Below, one piece after another: positions 1 through 8,505 of a stretch of DNA of 64,000 nt (positions within the stretch are counted from its first letter, which is position 1; each line of letters starts with the position of its first letter). The stretch spans positions 5,972,001 to 6,036,000 of the forward strand of contig NZ_CP080531.1 of NCBI RefSeq assembly GCF_024746835.1, written 5' to 3'. The notes beneath the pieces are model-generated. The model was not told the DNA's origin and made no database searches. It was given only the letters and a program-made list of their open reading frames with translations. The stretch is from Mesorhizobium sp. AR02 (lineage in GTDB: Bacteria; Pseudomonadota; Alphaproteobacteria; Rhizobiales; Rhizobiaceae). The position numbers and the translations under genes are program-made.

Positions 1-250
1 GAATGTTGGGCTCGCGCACCTCGCCCTTCAGCACCGTCACCAGCGCATTCGGCTCCTCGACTCCGGCGGTGAGCAGGCCGCGCGGACGGTGGTATTTGAA
101 CGAGCGCCCGAAAAGCGTGACGCCCTTGGCCAGCAGCGCGGAGGCCAGCGTGTCGCCGGCATGGCCAGTATAGGCAACGCCGTCGAAAGTGAAGCGGATG
201 GTCTTCAGCCGGTCGATGCGGCCGCCAGTGTCGGTGCGGCGCGGGCTCAT
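1..250 (-). CDS. soxA: Sarcosine oxidase subunit alpha, N-terminal part (cut by window edge)
   Basis: Reading leftward from the ATG at 250, the protein begins MSPRRTDTGG and soon shows FTFDGVAYTGHAGDTLASAL, then FKYHRPRG. This is the N-terminal ferredoxin-like 2Fe-2S-type segment of the alpha subunit of heterotetrameric sarcosine oxidase. About 83 codons are present and the rest lies outside. The enzyme oxidises sarcosine to glycine in the cytoplasm and passes the methyl group to tetrahydrofolate. The start overlaps the soxD stop (ATGA), so translation is probably coupled in a soxB-soxD-soxA order. Confidence 0.92.
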   Translation of the reverse strand, partial: MSPRRTDTGGRIDRLKTIRFTFDGVAYTGHAGDTLASALLAKGVTLFGRSFKYHRPRGLLTAGVEEPNALVTVLKGEVREPNI

Positions 251-543
251 GCCTTGTCCTCCGCCTTGCGGCGCGCGGCCGAGCCATGATCGCCGCGCAC
301 GAAGGCGACGCTGGAAATCTCATGCGTCAGTGTGTTGCGCACGACCCTGAGATGCGCGCGGCAACCGCCGGAATGCTGCCAGATCTCATTGTGGTCGCCG
401 GCCGGGTTCAACCGGTCATAGACATAGGCGTTCCATGCCTCGAAATTCTGCGAGGCCGGGTCAGGCCGCTCACGATTGCCGTCACCTTGATAGGTGAACT
501 CGATGACGTCGCGCGGGCCGCAATAGGGGCAAGTGATGAGCAT
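247..543 (-). CDS. soxD: Sarcosine oxidase subunit delta
   Basis: A 98-residue protein with the usual SoxD features: an N-terminal CPYCG zinc-binding pair, the block EFTYQGDGNRERPDP and a later HSGGCRAHLRVVRNT stretch. SoxD is the small zinc subunit of heterotetrameric sarcosine oxidase and helps hold the alpha subunit. It lies between soxB (24 nt upstream) and soxA (4-nt overlap), which is the standard rhizobial order. Length is normal for the family, and nothing looks damaged. Confidence 0.95.
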   Translation of the reverse strand: MLITCPYCGPRDVIEFTYQGDGNRERPDPASQNFEAWNAYVYDRLNPAGDHNEIWQHSGGCRAHLRVVRNTLTHEISSVAFVRGDHGSAARRKAEDKA

Positions 544-567
544 CGAATATTCCTAATGCAGCCTTGC

Positions 568-1827
568 TTAGTGAAGTCGGGGGTTCGCGCCCTGGCCCTT
601 GTCGTCGATGACGAGGCCACGGTGGAAACGGTCGAGGGTGAACGGGGCGTTGAAGTCGTGCGGCTCATCCTTGGCGATGGTCCAGGCAAAGGTCCAGCCG
701 GAAGCCGGCGTCGCCTTGAAGCCGCCATAACACCAGCCGCAGTTGAGATACATGCCGGGCAGCGGGCCGGTGGTGATGATCGGCGAGCCATCCATCGACA
801 TGTCGCAGACGCCGCCCCACGAGCGCAGCATGCGCACCCGCGCAAGGCCCGGGAACAGCGCCAGCATCTCGCTCATCACCTCGTCGACGATAGGCAGGTT
901 GCCGCGCTGGGCGTAGCTGTTGTAGCCGTCGATGTCGCCGCCATAGACAAGGCCGCCCTTGTCGGACTGCGACATGTAGAAATGCCCCATGCCGAAGGTC
1001 ACGACCGTGTCGATGAAGGGCTTTAGCGATTCCGTCACGAAGGCCTGCAGCACGTGGCTTTCGATCGGCATCGTCTCGATGCCGGCGAGTTGCATGACGC
1101 GTCCGGTGCTGCCGGCCACGGCCACCGCCACCTTTTTGGCCCTGATATCGCCGCGTGAGGTGGTGACGCCGGTGACGCGGTCGCCATCGCGCAGGAAGCC
1201 GGTGACCTCGCAATTCTCGATGATGTCGACACCGCGGCGGTCGGCGCCGCGCGCATAACCCCAGGCGACCGCATCGTGGCGGGCGGTGCCGGCGCGCCGC
1301 TGCATCAGGCCGCCGACCACCGGAAAGCGTGCATCGCTGGAAATATCGAGCGCCGGGATCAGGCGCTTGATTTCGGCCGGCGCCATCAGTTCGGCGTCGA
1401 CGCCGAGATGGCGCATGGCGTTGCCGCGCCTTGCATAGTCGTCGAACTGGGCCGGCGTGTGCGCCAGGTTCAGGCAGCCGCGCTGCGAGAACATGACGTT
1501 GTAGTTCAGTTCGTGCGACAGGCCCTCCCACAGCTTCATCGAATGCTCGTAGAAGCGGGTGTTGGCCGGCAGCAAATAGTTCGAGCGCACGGCCGTGGTG
1601 TTGCGCCCGACATTGCCGGAGCCGAGCCAGCCCTTTTCCAGCACCGCCACATTGGTGATGCCGTGTTCCTTGGCGAGATAGTAGGCGGTCGCCAGCCCGT
1701 GGCCGCCGCCACCGATGATGATGACATCATAGGAAGCCTTAGGGTCGGGCTTGCGCCAGGCCGGCTTCCAGTCCTTGTTTCCCTTGAGCGCGTTCGCGAG
1801 CAGCGAAAAGGCCGAGTACTCTGCCAT
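568..1827 (-). CDS. soxB: Sarcosine oxidase subunit beta
   Basis: A 419-residue FAD enzyme of the DAO family and catalytic subunit of heterotetrameric sarcosine oxidase. The dinucleotide fold DVIIIGGGGHGLATAYYLA lies near residues 33-51, and GSGNVGRNTTAVRSNY follows about 30 residues later. The C-terminal part has the SPIITTGPLPGMYLNCGW block. I start it at 1827 (MAEYSAFS) because soxB proteins usually begin there; an upstream in-frame ATG at 1899 would add 24 residues of unrelated sequence. It heads the soxBDA operon. In this window it would take the sarcosine made by the DMGDH-like enzymes. Confidence 0.95.
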   Translation of the reverse strand: MAEYSAFSLLANALKGNKDWKPAWRKPDPKASYDVIIIGGGGHGLATAYYLAKEHGITNVAVLEKGWLGSGNVGRNTTAVRSNYLLPANTRFYEHSMKLWEGLSHELNYNVMFSQRGCLNLAHTPAQFDDYARRGNAMRHLGVDAELMAPAEIKRLIPALDISSDARFPVVGGLMQRRAGTARHDAVAWGYARGADRRGVDIIENCEVTGFLRDGDRVTGVTTSRGDIRAKKVAVAVAGSTGRVMQLAGIETMPIESHVLQAFVTESLKPFIDTVVTFGMGHFYMSQSDKGGLVYGGDIDGYNSYAQRGNLPIVDEVMSEMLALFPGLARVRMLRSWGGVCDMSMDGSPIITTGPLPGMYLNCGWCYGGFKATPASGWTFAWTIAKDEPHDFNAPFTLDRFHRGLVIDDKGQGANPRLH

Positions 1828-1978
1828 CATTGTCATCCGGTTCGGGCGATGCGGCAGACTATAGAGCAGGCCGCATCCGCAAAGCCAATATTGCGCCATG
1901 GCCTTTCGACTGGCCGACGCCGCGATGCGACGGCTTGCCCCATGATATGGCCGTCTTTATCAAGGACAGGCTTTTTGA

Positions 1979-4501
1979 ATGTCTTTGCCGCCGGTGAGTC
2001 GCCAACAAATCATGCTTTTTCGATTGCTTCGCCTCATCCTGATCCTCGCGCTCGTTATTTCGGCGCCGCCTTCGTTCGAGGCGATGGCGCAGGCGCTTGG
2101 CCAGGGCTCCGCCGGCTTGATTGCCGATCAGCAGAAAGTCATCCAGGGCCTGACGGCCAAGACCGACGATCTCGAGAAGAAAATGCAGCAGGACGGTGAG
2201 GACGATGCCTCGCTCGTGGATATCCGCCTGCAACTGGAGGATCTGTCGCGGGCGGCATTGACCAGTGCGCTGGCGTTCCGTTCGCGGCTGACCGACATCA
2301 ACAATCGCATCGAGGTGCTCGGTCCACCGCCGGCTGCGGGCCAGCCCCAGGAGCCCGATATCGTGACCGGCGAACGCCAGGCGCTGGCGTCGGAAAAGGC
2401 CGAGATCAACGCGGTCGTCGCCGCCGCGCAGAACCTGTCGATCCGCATCAGCGGGCTGATCGACAAGATCGGCAATATGCGCAGCGCGCTGTTCCGCAAC
2501 CTTTTGACCAAGCGCTACGTGCTGTCGGATGCGCTGAGCCCGCAGGTCTTCTCCGACGCCCAGGAGGAATACGCCAACTTTTACAAGGCGGTGTCGTCCT
2601 GGCTGAGCTTCGCTTTCAAGTTCAAGTTCCAGGCCATCCTGGCGGCAACCTTCGTGGCGCTCGGCCTGGCGTTGGTGCTGCTGGTCGGCGGCAGGCGCCT
2701 GTTCGGGCGCGTGTTCGAGGCCGACCCCTCCAACGAAGACCCGTCCTATCTCAGCCGCCTGTCGGTGGCCTTCTGGTCTACCTTGCTGCCGACGCTGGCG
2801 GTCGGTTCGTTTCTCGGCTCGACCATCTTCTTTTTCAACTATTACAATGTGTTGCGGGGTGACATTGGCCTGTTTCTCAATGCCCTGGCGACTGCCATCG
2901 GGGTGGTGTTCTGCGTCAACCGGCTGACCAACGCAGCGCTGTCGCCACGGCTGCCGAACTGGCGCCTCATCCCGGTCGAAACCGGGCCGGCGCGCTGGCT
3001 GGTGCGCCTGGCGACCGCCATGGCCGTGGTCATCTCAGTCAACACCTTCCTGTCGATCATCAACGACAAGATGGGCTCGCCGCTGTCGCTGACCATCGCG
3101 CGCAGTTTCGTCGCCACCATTGTCGTCGGCATCATCCTGATCCTGATGGCGATGCTGCGGCCGTTCAAGGCACGGGACGGAAGCTGGCGGCCGTGGCCGG
3201 CATGGCTGCGCTACCTGGCGCTGGCGCTTGGCCTGTTCACCATCATCGCCGCCTTGCTCGGCTATATCGGTCTCGCCCTGTTCGTCTCGCTGCAGGTCGT
3301 GGTCACCGGCACGGCACTGATCACCGCCTATATCGGCTTCCTGTCGGCGCGGGCGATCGGCGAGGAGGGGGCTTTCGCCAACACCACTGTCGGGCGCTGG
3401 CTGTCGGCCAATTCCAGCTACGAGGACACGGCACTCGACCAGCTCGGCCTCGTCGTCAGTGTCGCCATCAACCTGTTGATCGTGCTGGTTTTCCTGCCGC
3501 TGATCCTTTTGATGTGGGGGTTCCAGCCAGGCGACATCCAGGCCTGGGCCTACAAGCTGGCGACCGGGATCAATATCGGTTCGGTGACGATTTCGGTCAC
3601 CGGCATCCTTTCGGGCATCGTCGTCTTCGTCATTGGCTATTTCCTGACGCGCTGGTTCCAGGGCTGGCTCGACGGTTCGGTGATGGCGCGCGGCAAGGTC
3701 GACACCGGCGTGCGCAACTCGATCCGGCTGGCGGTCGGCTATGCCGGCGTGGCGCTGGCGGGGCTGGTCGGCATCTCGGCGGCGGGCATCGACCTCTCCA
3801 GCCTGGCGCTGGTCGCTGGTGCGCTTTCCCTTGGTATCGGCTTCGGCCTGCAGAATGTGGTGTCGAATTTCGTGTCCGGCCTGATCCTTTTGGCCGAGCG
3901 GCCGTTCAAGGTCGGCGACTGGATCGTCGCCGGCGACGTCAGCGGCACGGTCAAGAAGATCAGTGTGCGCGCCACCGAGATCGAAACCTTCCAGCGGCAG
4001 TCGGTGATCCTGCCCAATTCGAACCTGATCAACAATGCCGTTGGCAACTGGACGCATCGCAACAAGCTCGGCCGCATCGACATCAAGGTCGGCGTCGCCT
4101 ATGGCAGCGACGTCAAGCAGGTTCACGCCATCCTGCTGGAGATCTCACGCAGCCACCCTATGGTGCTGAAGAACCCCGAACCCTTCGTGCTGTTTTCCAA
4201 TTTTGGACCCGCAGCGCTCGAATTCGAGATCCGTGTGTTCCTGGCCGATGTGATGAACGGCAACATCGTGCAGAACGACGTCCGCTTCGCCGTGCTGGAT
4301 AAATTCAGCGACCAGCATATCGAGATCCCCTCGACGCCGCGCGCCGTCGTCGAGACCAAGCATGCGAAGGCCTGGCCGACCGACGACGACAAGATCGAGG
4401 CCGACTTTGCCGACCAGCAGCAGGCGAAGGCAGACGCCGCGGCCGAAGCGAAAAAGCTTGCCAAATCGGGGCGCAAGCTACGCAAGCCGGATCCCGATTA
4501 G
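1979..4501 (+). CDS. MscS-family mechanosensitive channel with N-terminal DUF3772-like region
   Basis: An 840-residue inner-membrane protein. The N-terminus has a hydrophobic signal-like segment (LFRLLRLILILALVISAPP) ending near AMAQA, then a soluble helical periplasmic region of about 170 residues resembling DUF3772. Some ten hydrophobic segments follow. The MscS core is clear near residues 575-730: LSLGIGFGLQNVVSNFVSGL (pore helix) and then the beta domain with RPFKVGDWI. It should open under membrane tension during hypo-osmotic shock. The C-terminal tail is lysine- and alanine-rich. ATG 2012 is an equally plausible start, since it would put the signal peptide at the very N-terminus. It is transcribed divergently from soxB. 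Confidence 0.9.
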   Translation: MSLPPVSRQQIMLFRLLRLILILALVISAPPSFEAMAQALGQGSAGLIADQQKVIQGLTAKTDDLEKKMQQDGEDDASLVDIRLQLEDLSRAALTSALAFRSRLTDINNRIEVLGPPPAAGQPQEPDIVTGERQALASEKAEINAVVAAAQNLSIRISGLIDKIGNMRSALFRNLLTKRYVLSDALSPQVFSDAQEEYANFYKAVSSWLSFAFKFKFQAILAATFVALGLALVLLVGGRRLFGRVFEADPSNEDPSYLSRLSVAFWSTLLPTLAVGSFLGSTIFFFNYYNVLRGDIGLFLNALATAIGVVFCVNRLTNAALSPRLPNWRLIPVETGPARWLVRLATAMAVVISVNTFLSIINDKMGSPLSLTIARSFVATIVVGIILILMAMLRPFKARDGSWRPWPAWLRYLALALGLFTIIAALLGYIGLALFVSLQVVVTGTALITAYIGFLSARAIGEEGAFANTTVGRWLSANSSYEDTALDQLGLVVSVAINLLIVLVFLPLILLMWGFQPGDIQAWAYKLATGINIGSVTISVTGILSGIVVFVIGYFLTRWFQGWLDGSVMARGKVDTGVRNSIRLAVGYAGVALAGLVGISAAGIDLSSLALVAGALSLGIGFGLQNVVSNFVSGLILLAERPFKVGDWIVAGDVSGTVKKISVRATEIETFQRQSVILPNSNLINNAVGNWTHRNKLGRIDIKVGVAYGSDVKQVHAILLEISRSHPMVLKNPEPFVLFSNFGPAALEFEIRVFLADVMNGNIVQNDVRFAVLDKFSDQHIEIPSTPRAVVETKHAKAWPTDDDKIEADFADQQQAKADAAAEAKKLAKSGRKLRKPDPD

Positions 4502-4515
4502 AGGCCAGTTCCCCG

Positions 4516-5391
4516 TCAGCTTTTGGCAATCAGGGCGGCAAGTGCTGTCCGAAGATCGGTCTCGCCGCGCCTGATCTCGCCGACGCCGTGTTCCACATCG
4601 ATGCGGCCGGCATTGTGGGCGTCGAACGTCGCTGCGACTAGTTCGGCGTAGCTCGTGCTGATGCCGCCGCCGACGAGGGCAGGGACCCAGTCCTGCCTCG
4701 GCAATTCGCGGGCGACGACCTCGCGGCCGGCAATCTCGCCAAGCGTCCGCGCTACGTCGGTTGCGCTGTAGCGATCAGGCCCTTCAGCATGGACCATGCG
4801 CAGCGCATCGCCATTGCCCGACAGGAGGAGATCCGCCGCCATCAGGCCGACATCGCCGGCCGAGACCGTCGGGAAGGATTTGGAGACGGGATGATGCAGG
4901 CTCGGCAGCACGCCGGTCTCGATCGCGCGGCCAACCAGGCGGTTCCAGTTCTGCATGTGCTCGGCGGAACGCAGCACCGTCAGCGCCGCCGGGATTTTCT
5001 TCAGCTGCGATTCCAGATGGTGGAAGGTGAGCGTGATGCCGGTGCCGGCGGCAAGCTGGGCGCCATAGTCCGAGATCGCCAGAATGCTTTCCGGCCTGAC
5101 TTGATCAAGTGCATCGACGATGGACCGGATGGTGGATTCCATCTCCGCCGACGCATCATCGGCGCGGACGCCGGTGGGACAGATGACCTGAACAGCGGTG
5201 GCGCCCTTTGTTGCCCGCGCCAATGCCGGCGCATCGCGCAGATCGGCGATTTCTGTCTCGCAACCAAGCGCACGGAACTCTTCGGCATGCGCCGGGTTTC
5301 GCACCACGGCCCTGACCGGAACGCCATGTCGACGCAGTGCACCGATGCTGGCCCGTCCAATCTTTCCGGCAGCGCCCAACACAACAAACAT
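4516..5391 (-). CDS. NmrA-like NAD(P)-binding reductase
   Basis: A 291-residue atypical short-chain dehydrogenase. The start at 5391 gives MFVVLGAAGKIGRASIGAL, a glycine-rich Rossmann motif at residues 4-12. The sequence then follows the NmrA/azoreductase-like pattern (AVVRNPAHAEEFRALGCE, then SILAISDYGAQ) and lacks the Tyr-x3-Lys pair of classical SDRs. Likely a quinone or NADPH-sensing oxidoreductase; the substrate is unknown. It lies 141 nt downstream of an AraC-type regulator on the same strand, which probably controls it. A longer start at 5478 would add 29 residues that do not fit the family. Confidence 0.85.
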   Translation of the reverse strand: MFVVLGAAGKIGRASIGALRRHGVPVRAVVRNPAHAEEFRALGCETEIADLRDAPALARATKGATAVQVICPTGVRADDASAEMESTIRSIVDALDQVRPESILAISDYGAQLAAGTGITLTFHHLESQLKKIPAALTVLRSAEHMQNWNRLVGRAIETGVLPSLHHPVSKSFPTVSAGDVGLMAADLLLSGNGDALRMVHAEGPDRYSATDVARTLGEIAGREVVARELPRQDWVPALVGGGISTSYAELVAATFDAHNAGRIDVEHGVGEIRRGETDLRTALAALIAKS

Positions 5392-5532
5392 GTCCGTATC
5401 CTTCAATCTGACCAATGGGATGTCAGCAATGCCGGATGGGCGGGCTTGGGTCGCCCAGATATGGACGGCGGAAGACAAAAACGGATGGTTGGCTTCGAAA
5501 GCCGAAGGCGGCGAAAAATGCCGGACCGCTGG

Positions 5533-6354
5533 CTATCGCTGCATGCGGATCAGTGCGGCAGGCGTGACGCCGAGGATGCGCTTCATGCTCTGCGCCATGT
5601 GGCTCTGATGCGAAAAGCCTGCCTCCAACGCGATCTGGCTGAGCGGCATTTTCGCCTGATGCAACAAGGTTCTGGCCCGCTCGACGCGGCGATGGATGAC
5701 ATATTGGTGGGGCGGCATGCCGAAGGTGCGGCGAAACAGAACCTTCAGATGCGAGACGCTGATGGCAGCCATTTGCGCCAGATCATCCAGCGAAAGGTCC
5801 TGGTCGAGATTGGCTTCGATGAAATCGGTCAGCCGGCGCTTCTGGCCGAAGGAAAGCGTTTGCCTGGCTGGAACCTCCGGCTTTGACGCAGCACCCTGTA
5901 TGATCTGCACCGCCAGCGCCTTGGCCAGGCTTTCGAAATACAGCCGGTCGGATGGCACGTCCGGGCTGAGCCCGGTCGCCAGCGCATGGGCGATATGCTC
6001 GATCCTCGGATCGCGGCGTTGGAACTGCGGATTGACGACGACCCGGTTCGGATCGATTTCGAGGTCCTCGGCGGCACGGCGAACCAGCGCCGGGCTGACC
6101 CACAGCCGAAGGATGGTGCAGTCCGCGTCATCCTCCCAGTCGCCGTCGAGCCCGGCGGGCACGATATCGATATCGCCATCCGACTGGACCCGCCGGTGAT
6201 GTTTTCCGTCGCAGCGGCACGATGCGTTGACCGGCGCCCCGACGTGGATTCCGAGCCGATGGTTGACGGATGCAGGCACATAGTGGGTCAGCCGCGCGGT
6301 AATCCTTCGCGACTCAACCCCAACGCCGATCGTTTCCAGCCAGTTATCGTGCAT
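5533..6354 (-). CDS. AraC family transcriptional regulator
   Basis: A 273-residue protein with an N-terminal cupin-like sensor region (residues 1-160) and a C-terminal AraC/XylS double helix-turn-helix (about 170-270). In the latter, LSLDDLAQMAAISVSHLKVL is the first HTH and PLSQIALEAGFSHQSHMAQS the second. It probably regulates the NmrA-like reductase directly downstream. The upstream gap to the next gene (6355-6579) is divergent and would hold its promoter. The effector is unknown. Confidence 0.9.
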   Translation of the reverse strand: MHDNWLETIGVGVESRRITARLTHYVPASVNHRLGIHVGAPVNASCRCDGKHHRRVQSDGDIDIVPAGLDGDWEDDADCTILRLWVSPALVRRAAEDLEIDPNRVVVNPQFQRRDPRIEHIAHALATGLSPDVPSDRLYFESLAKALAVQIIQGAASKPEVPARQTLSFGQKRRLTDFIEANLDQDLSLDDLAQMAAISVSHLKVLFRRTFGMPPHQYVIHRRVERARTLLHQAKMPLSQIALEAGFSHQSHMAQSMKRILGVTPAALIRMQR

Positions 6355-6579
6355 GGTCTTTTCTTCGCGTTGACCGCCTTCGACATCATATCGTGCCGGT
6401 CGGCGAAATTAACAGGGCTGGGCGTGCGCCCGCAGCCGACATTGGAGAGGCCAAAACCAATTGCGGCATGAATGCGGCATTCAGTTGCGGTTCAGCTTCC
6501 ATCTCATATAAGCTCCATGCAAAGGGCGAAAATGCCTTGCGAAATGCAACAGAGGCGGTGGGAACACCGATATTGCAAC

Positions 6580-6843
6580 ATGTGGAAGTCTCTCGTCGCT
6601 GCCGTCGCCTTGCTCGCCGTGAGCGGCTCGGCTCATGCCGCCAGCGCGGTCAACAAGGACGCCGAGACCCGCACGCTGGTCGTGACCGAGGGCGGCAGCA
6701 AGACCGACCTTGCGCTGGCCGGAGGTGAAACCGTCGAGTTCTGCCAGAACGGCTGCTTCGTCACCTTGCCCAACGGTGACCTCGAAGCCCTGACCGGCTC
6801 GGAAACCGTCGAAATCTCGGGCGGCGTCGCCCGCATCAAGTAA
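6580..6843 (+). CDS. Small secreted protein of unknown function
   Basis: An 87-residue protein. The start at 6580 (MWKSLVAAVALLAVSGSAHA) gives a clean signal peptide with an AHA-A cleavage site near residue 20. Earlier ATGs add unlikely sequence. The mature part is mostly beta-type, with one cysteine pair (EFCQNGCFVTLPNGD) that could form a disulfide in the periplasm. I do not recognise the family. A Rho-independent terminator lies 18 bases after the stop, so it is probably a single-gene unit. Confidence 0.75.
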   Translation: MWKSLVAAVALLAVSGSAHAASAVNKDAETRTLVVTEGGSKTDLALAGGETVEFCQNGCFVTLPNGDLEALTGSETVEISGGVARIK

Positions 6844-6861
6844 TCTCGATGGCATGATTGG

Positions 6862-6888
6862 AAAGGCCGGGCATTTGCTCGGCCTTTT
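6862..6888 (+). terminator. Rho-independent terminator after the small secreted protein
   Basis: The arms AAAGGCCG and CGGCCTTTT flank a ten-base loop, and the 3' arm ends in a T run. It lies just downstream of the stop at 6843. Confidence 0.8.
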
Positions 6889-7069
6889 ATCGTTTCCGGT
6901 AGCCGTTGTTTAACAATGACGCCGGAAATACCGTTGCGGCAGCCGCCTGCAACCAGGCGTTTTAACGTTCGCTACGTCATCCCCCGCTATACCAGCGTCA
7001 AGACGCCGAAAAGCGGCGCGCAACCAGATTCCGGTTTCCCGGATCATACGCTGGCAGGGCAGGACGGAC

Positions 7070-8503
7070 ATGGACGCGCGGTCGGACAGGAACGCAATAC
7101 CGCTTGCGGTCGATCTCGACGGCACGCTGATCGCGACCGACCTGTTGTGGGAAGGCTTGTTCCTTCTCCTCAAGAAGAACCCGCTCTATATTTTCCTGGT
7201 GCCATTCTGGGCGGCCGGCGGGCCGGCACGGCTGAAGCAGGCGATCGCGCAGCGCATCGACATCGACCCCACGACGCTGCCCTATCGCGCGCCGCTGCTC
7301 GACCGGCTCCGTGCCGAGCACGGCGAAGGCCGCAAGATCGTGCTGGCGACCGGCACGCCGCGCAAATTCGCCGAAGCCATAGCCGGCCATCTCGGCATCT
7401 TCGACCGGGTGCTGGCCACCGACGGCTTCGACAATCTCACCTCCGGCAAGAAGCGCGCCTCGCTGATCTCAGCCTATGGCGATGGCGGTTTCGACTATGC
7501 CGGCAACAGCCGCCATGACCTTCAGGTCTTCGACGCCGCGCGCAATGCAATCGTTGTCGCGCCCGACCGTCATGCCGCGCGCTGGCAGGCGGCGCATGGC
7601 GCCGAGGCGATGCCGGCGCCGAAGCCGACCTTGCGGACCATCGTCAAGATGCTGCGCGTGCATCAGTGGCTGAAGAACTCGCTGATCGCCGTGCCGATGG
7701 TGCTGTCGCACGAGTACTTCAACACCAACATGATCTGGCAATGCCTGCTGGCGTTCATCTCGTTCAGCGCGGTGGCGTCGGCGATCTATATCCTCAACGA
7801 TTTCTTCGATCTCGCTCTCGACCGCAAGCACGCCACCAAACGCAACAGGCCGTTCGCCAGCGGCGCACTGTCGATCCCGTTCGGCCTCGGCGCGATCGCG
7901 GTGCTGCTGACGATCGGCATCGGCACCGGGCTCTTCCTGTCGCCCGAATTCCTGGCCGTGCTCGGTGGCTACATGGTCGTCACCACGGCCTATTCACTGT
8001 CGTTCAAGCGCATGCTTCTGGTCGACGTGCTGACGCTTGCCGGCCTCTATACGATCCGCGTGATCGCCGGTGCGGCCGCGACCGGCGTCGACGTCTCGTT
8101 CTGGCTGCTCGCCTTCTCGATCTTCTTCTTCCTGTCGCTGGCGCTGGTGAAGCGCTTCGTCGAACTGCGCACCACCGCGATTCCGCCGGGCGAACGCATC
8201 GCCGGCCGTGGCTATCGCACCGAGGACCAGGAGATCGTCGCCCAGGCCGGCATGGCCTCCGCCTTTTCCTCTGCACTGGTGCTGGCGCTCTACATGGACA
8301 GTGTCGCGGTGCGCGAACTCTATCCGCATCCGTGGCTGATCTGGCCGCTGCCGCCGATCGTGCTTTACCTCACCATGCGCGTCTGGATCCTGGCGCGCCG
8401 CGACGAGATGCATGACGACCCGGTCGTCTTCATCATCCGTGACTGGCGTAGCCAGATCGTGGTGCTGATCGGCGCCGTGCTGCTGGTCATCGGGGGCTGG
8501 TAG
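7070..8503 (+). CDS. HAD-UbiA fusion: polyprenyl-phosphate pentose-phosphate transferase-like
   Basis: A 477-residue two-domain protein. Residues 10-175 are a HAD phosphatase-like domain (VDLDGT at 14-19; GNSRHD near 145). Residues 185-477 are a UbiA prenyltransferase domain with about eight membrane segments and the Asp-rich motif NDFFDLALDRKHATKRNRP at 243-261, close to the motif of mycobacterial decaprenyl-phosphate phosphoribosyltransferase (Rv3806c). A plausible role is attaching phosphoribose to polyprenyl phosphate and removing the 5-phosphate with the HAD domain. It opens a seven-gene block, and the DprE1-like gene follows after 2 nt. The closest rhizobial relative I know is noeC of Azorhizobium, but orthology is not shown here. 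Confidence 0.85.
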   Translation: MDARSDRNAIPLAVDLDGTLIATDLLWEGLFLLLKKNPLYIFLVPFWAAGGPARLKQAIAQRIDIDPTTLPYRAPLLDRLRAEHGEGRKIVLATGTPRKFAEAIAGHLGIFDRVLATDGFDNLTSGKKRASLISAYGDGGFDYAGNSRHDLQVFDAARNAIVVAPDRHAARWQAAHGAEAMPAPKPTLRTIVKMLRVHQWLKNSLIAVPMVLSHEYFNTNMIWQCLLAFISFSAVASAIYILNDFFDLALDRKHATKRNRPFASGALSIPFGLGAIAVLLTIGIGTGLFLSPEFLAVLGGYMVVTTAYSLSFKRMLLVDVLTLAGLYTIRVIAGAAATGVDVSFWLLAFSIFFFLSLALVKRFVELRTTAIPPGERIAGRGYRTEDQEIVAQAGMASAFSSALVLALYMDSVAVRELYPHPWLIWPLPPIVLYLTMRVWILARRDEMHDDPVVFIIRDWRSQIVVLIGAVLLVIGGW

Positions 8504-8505
8504 GC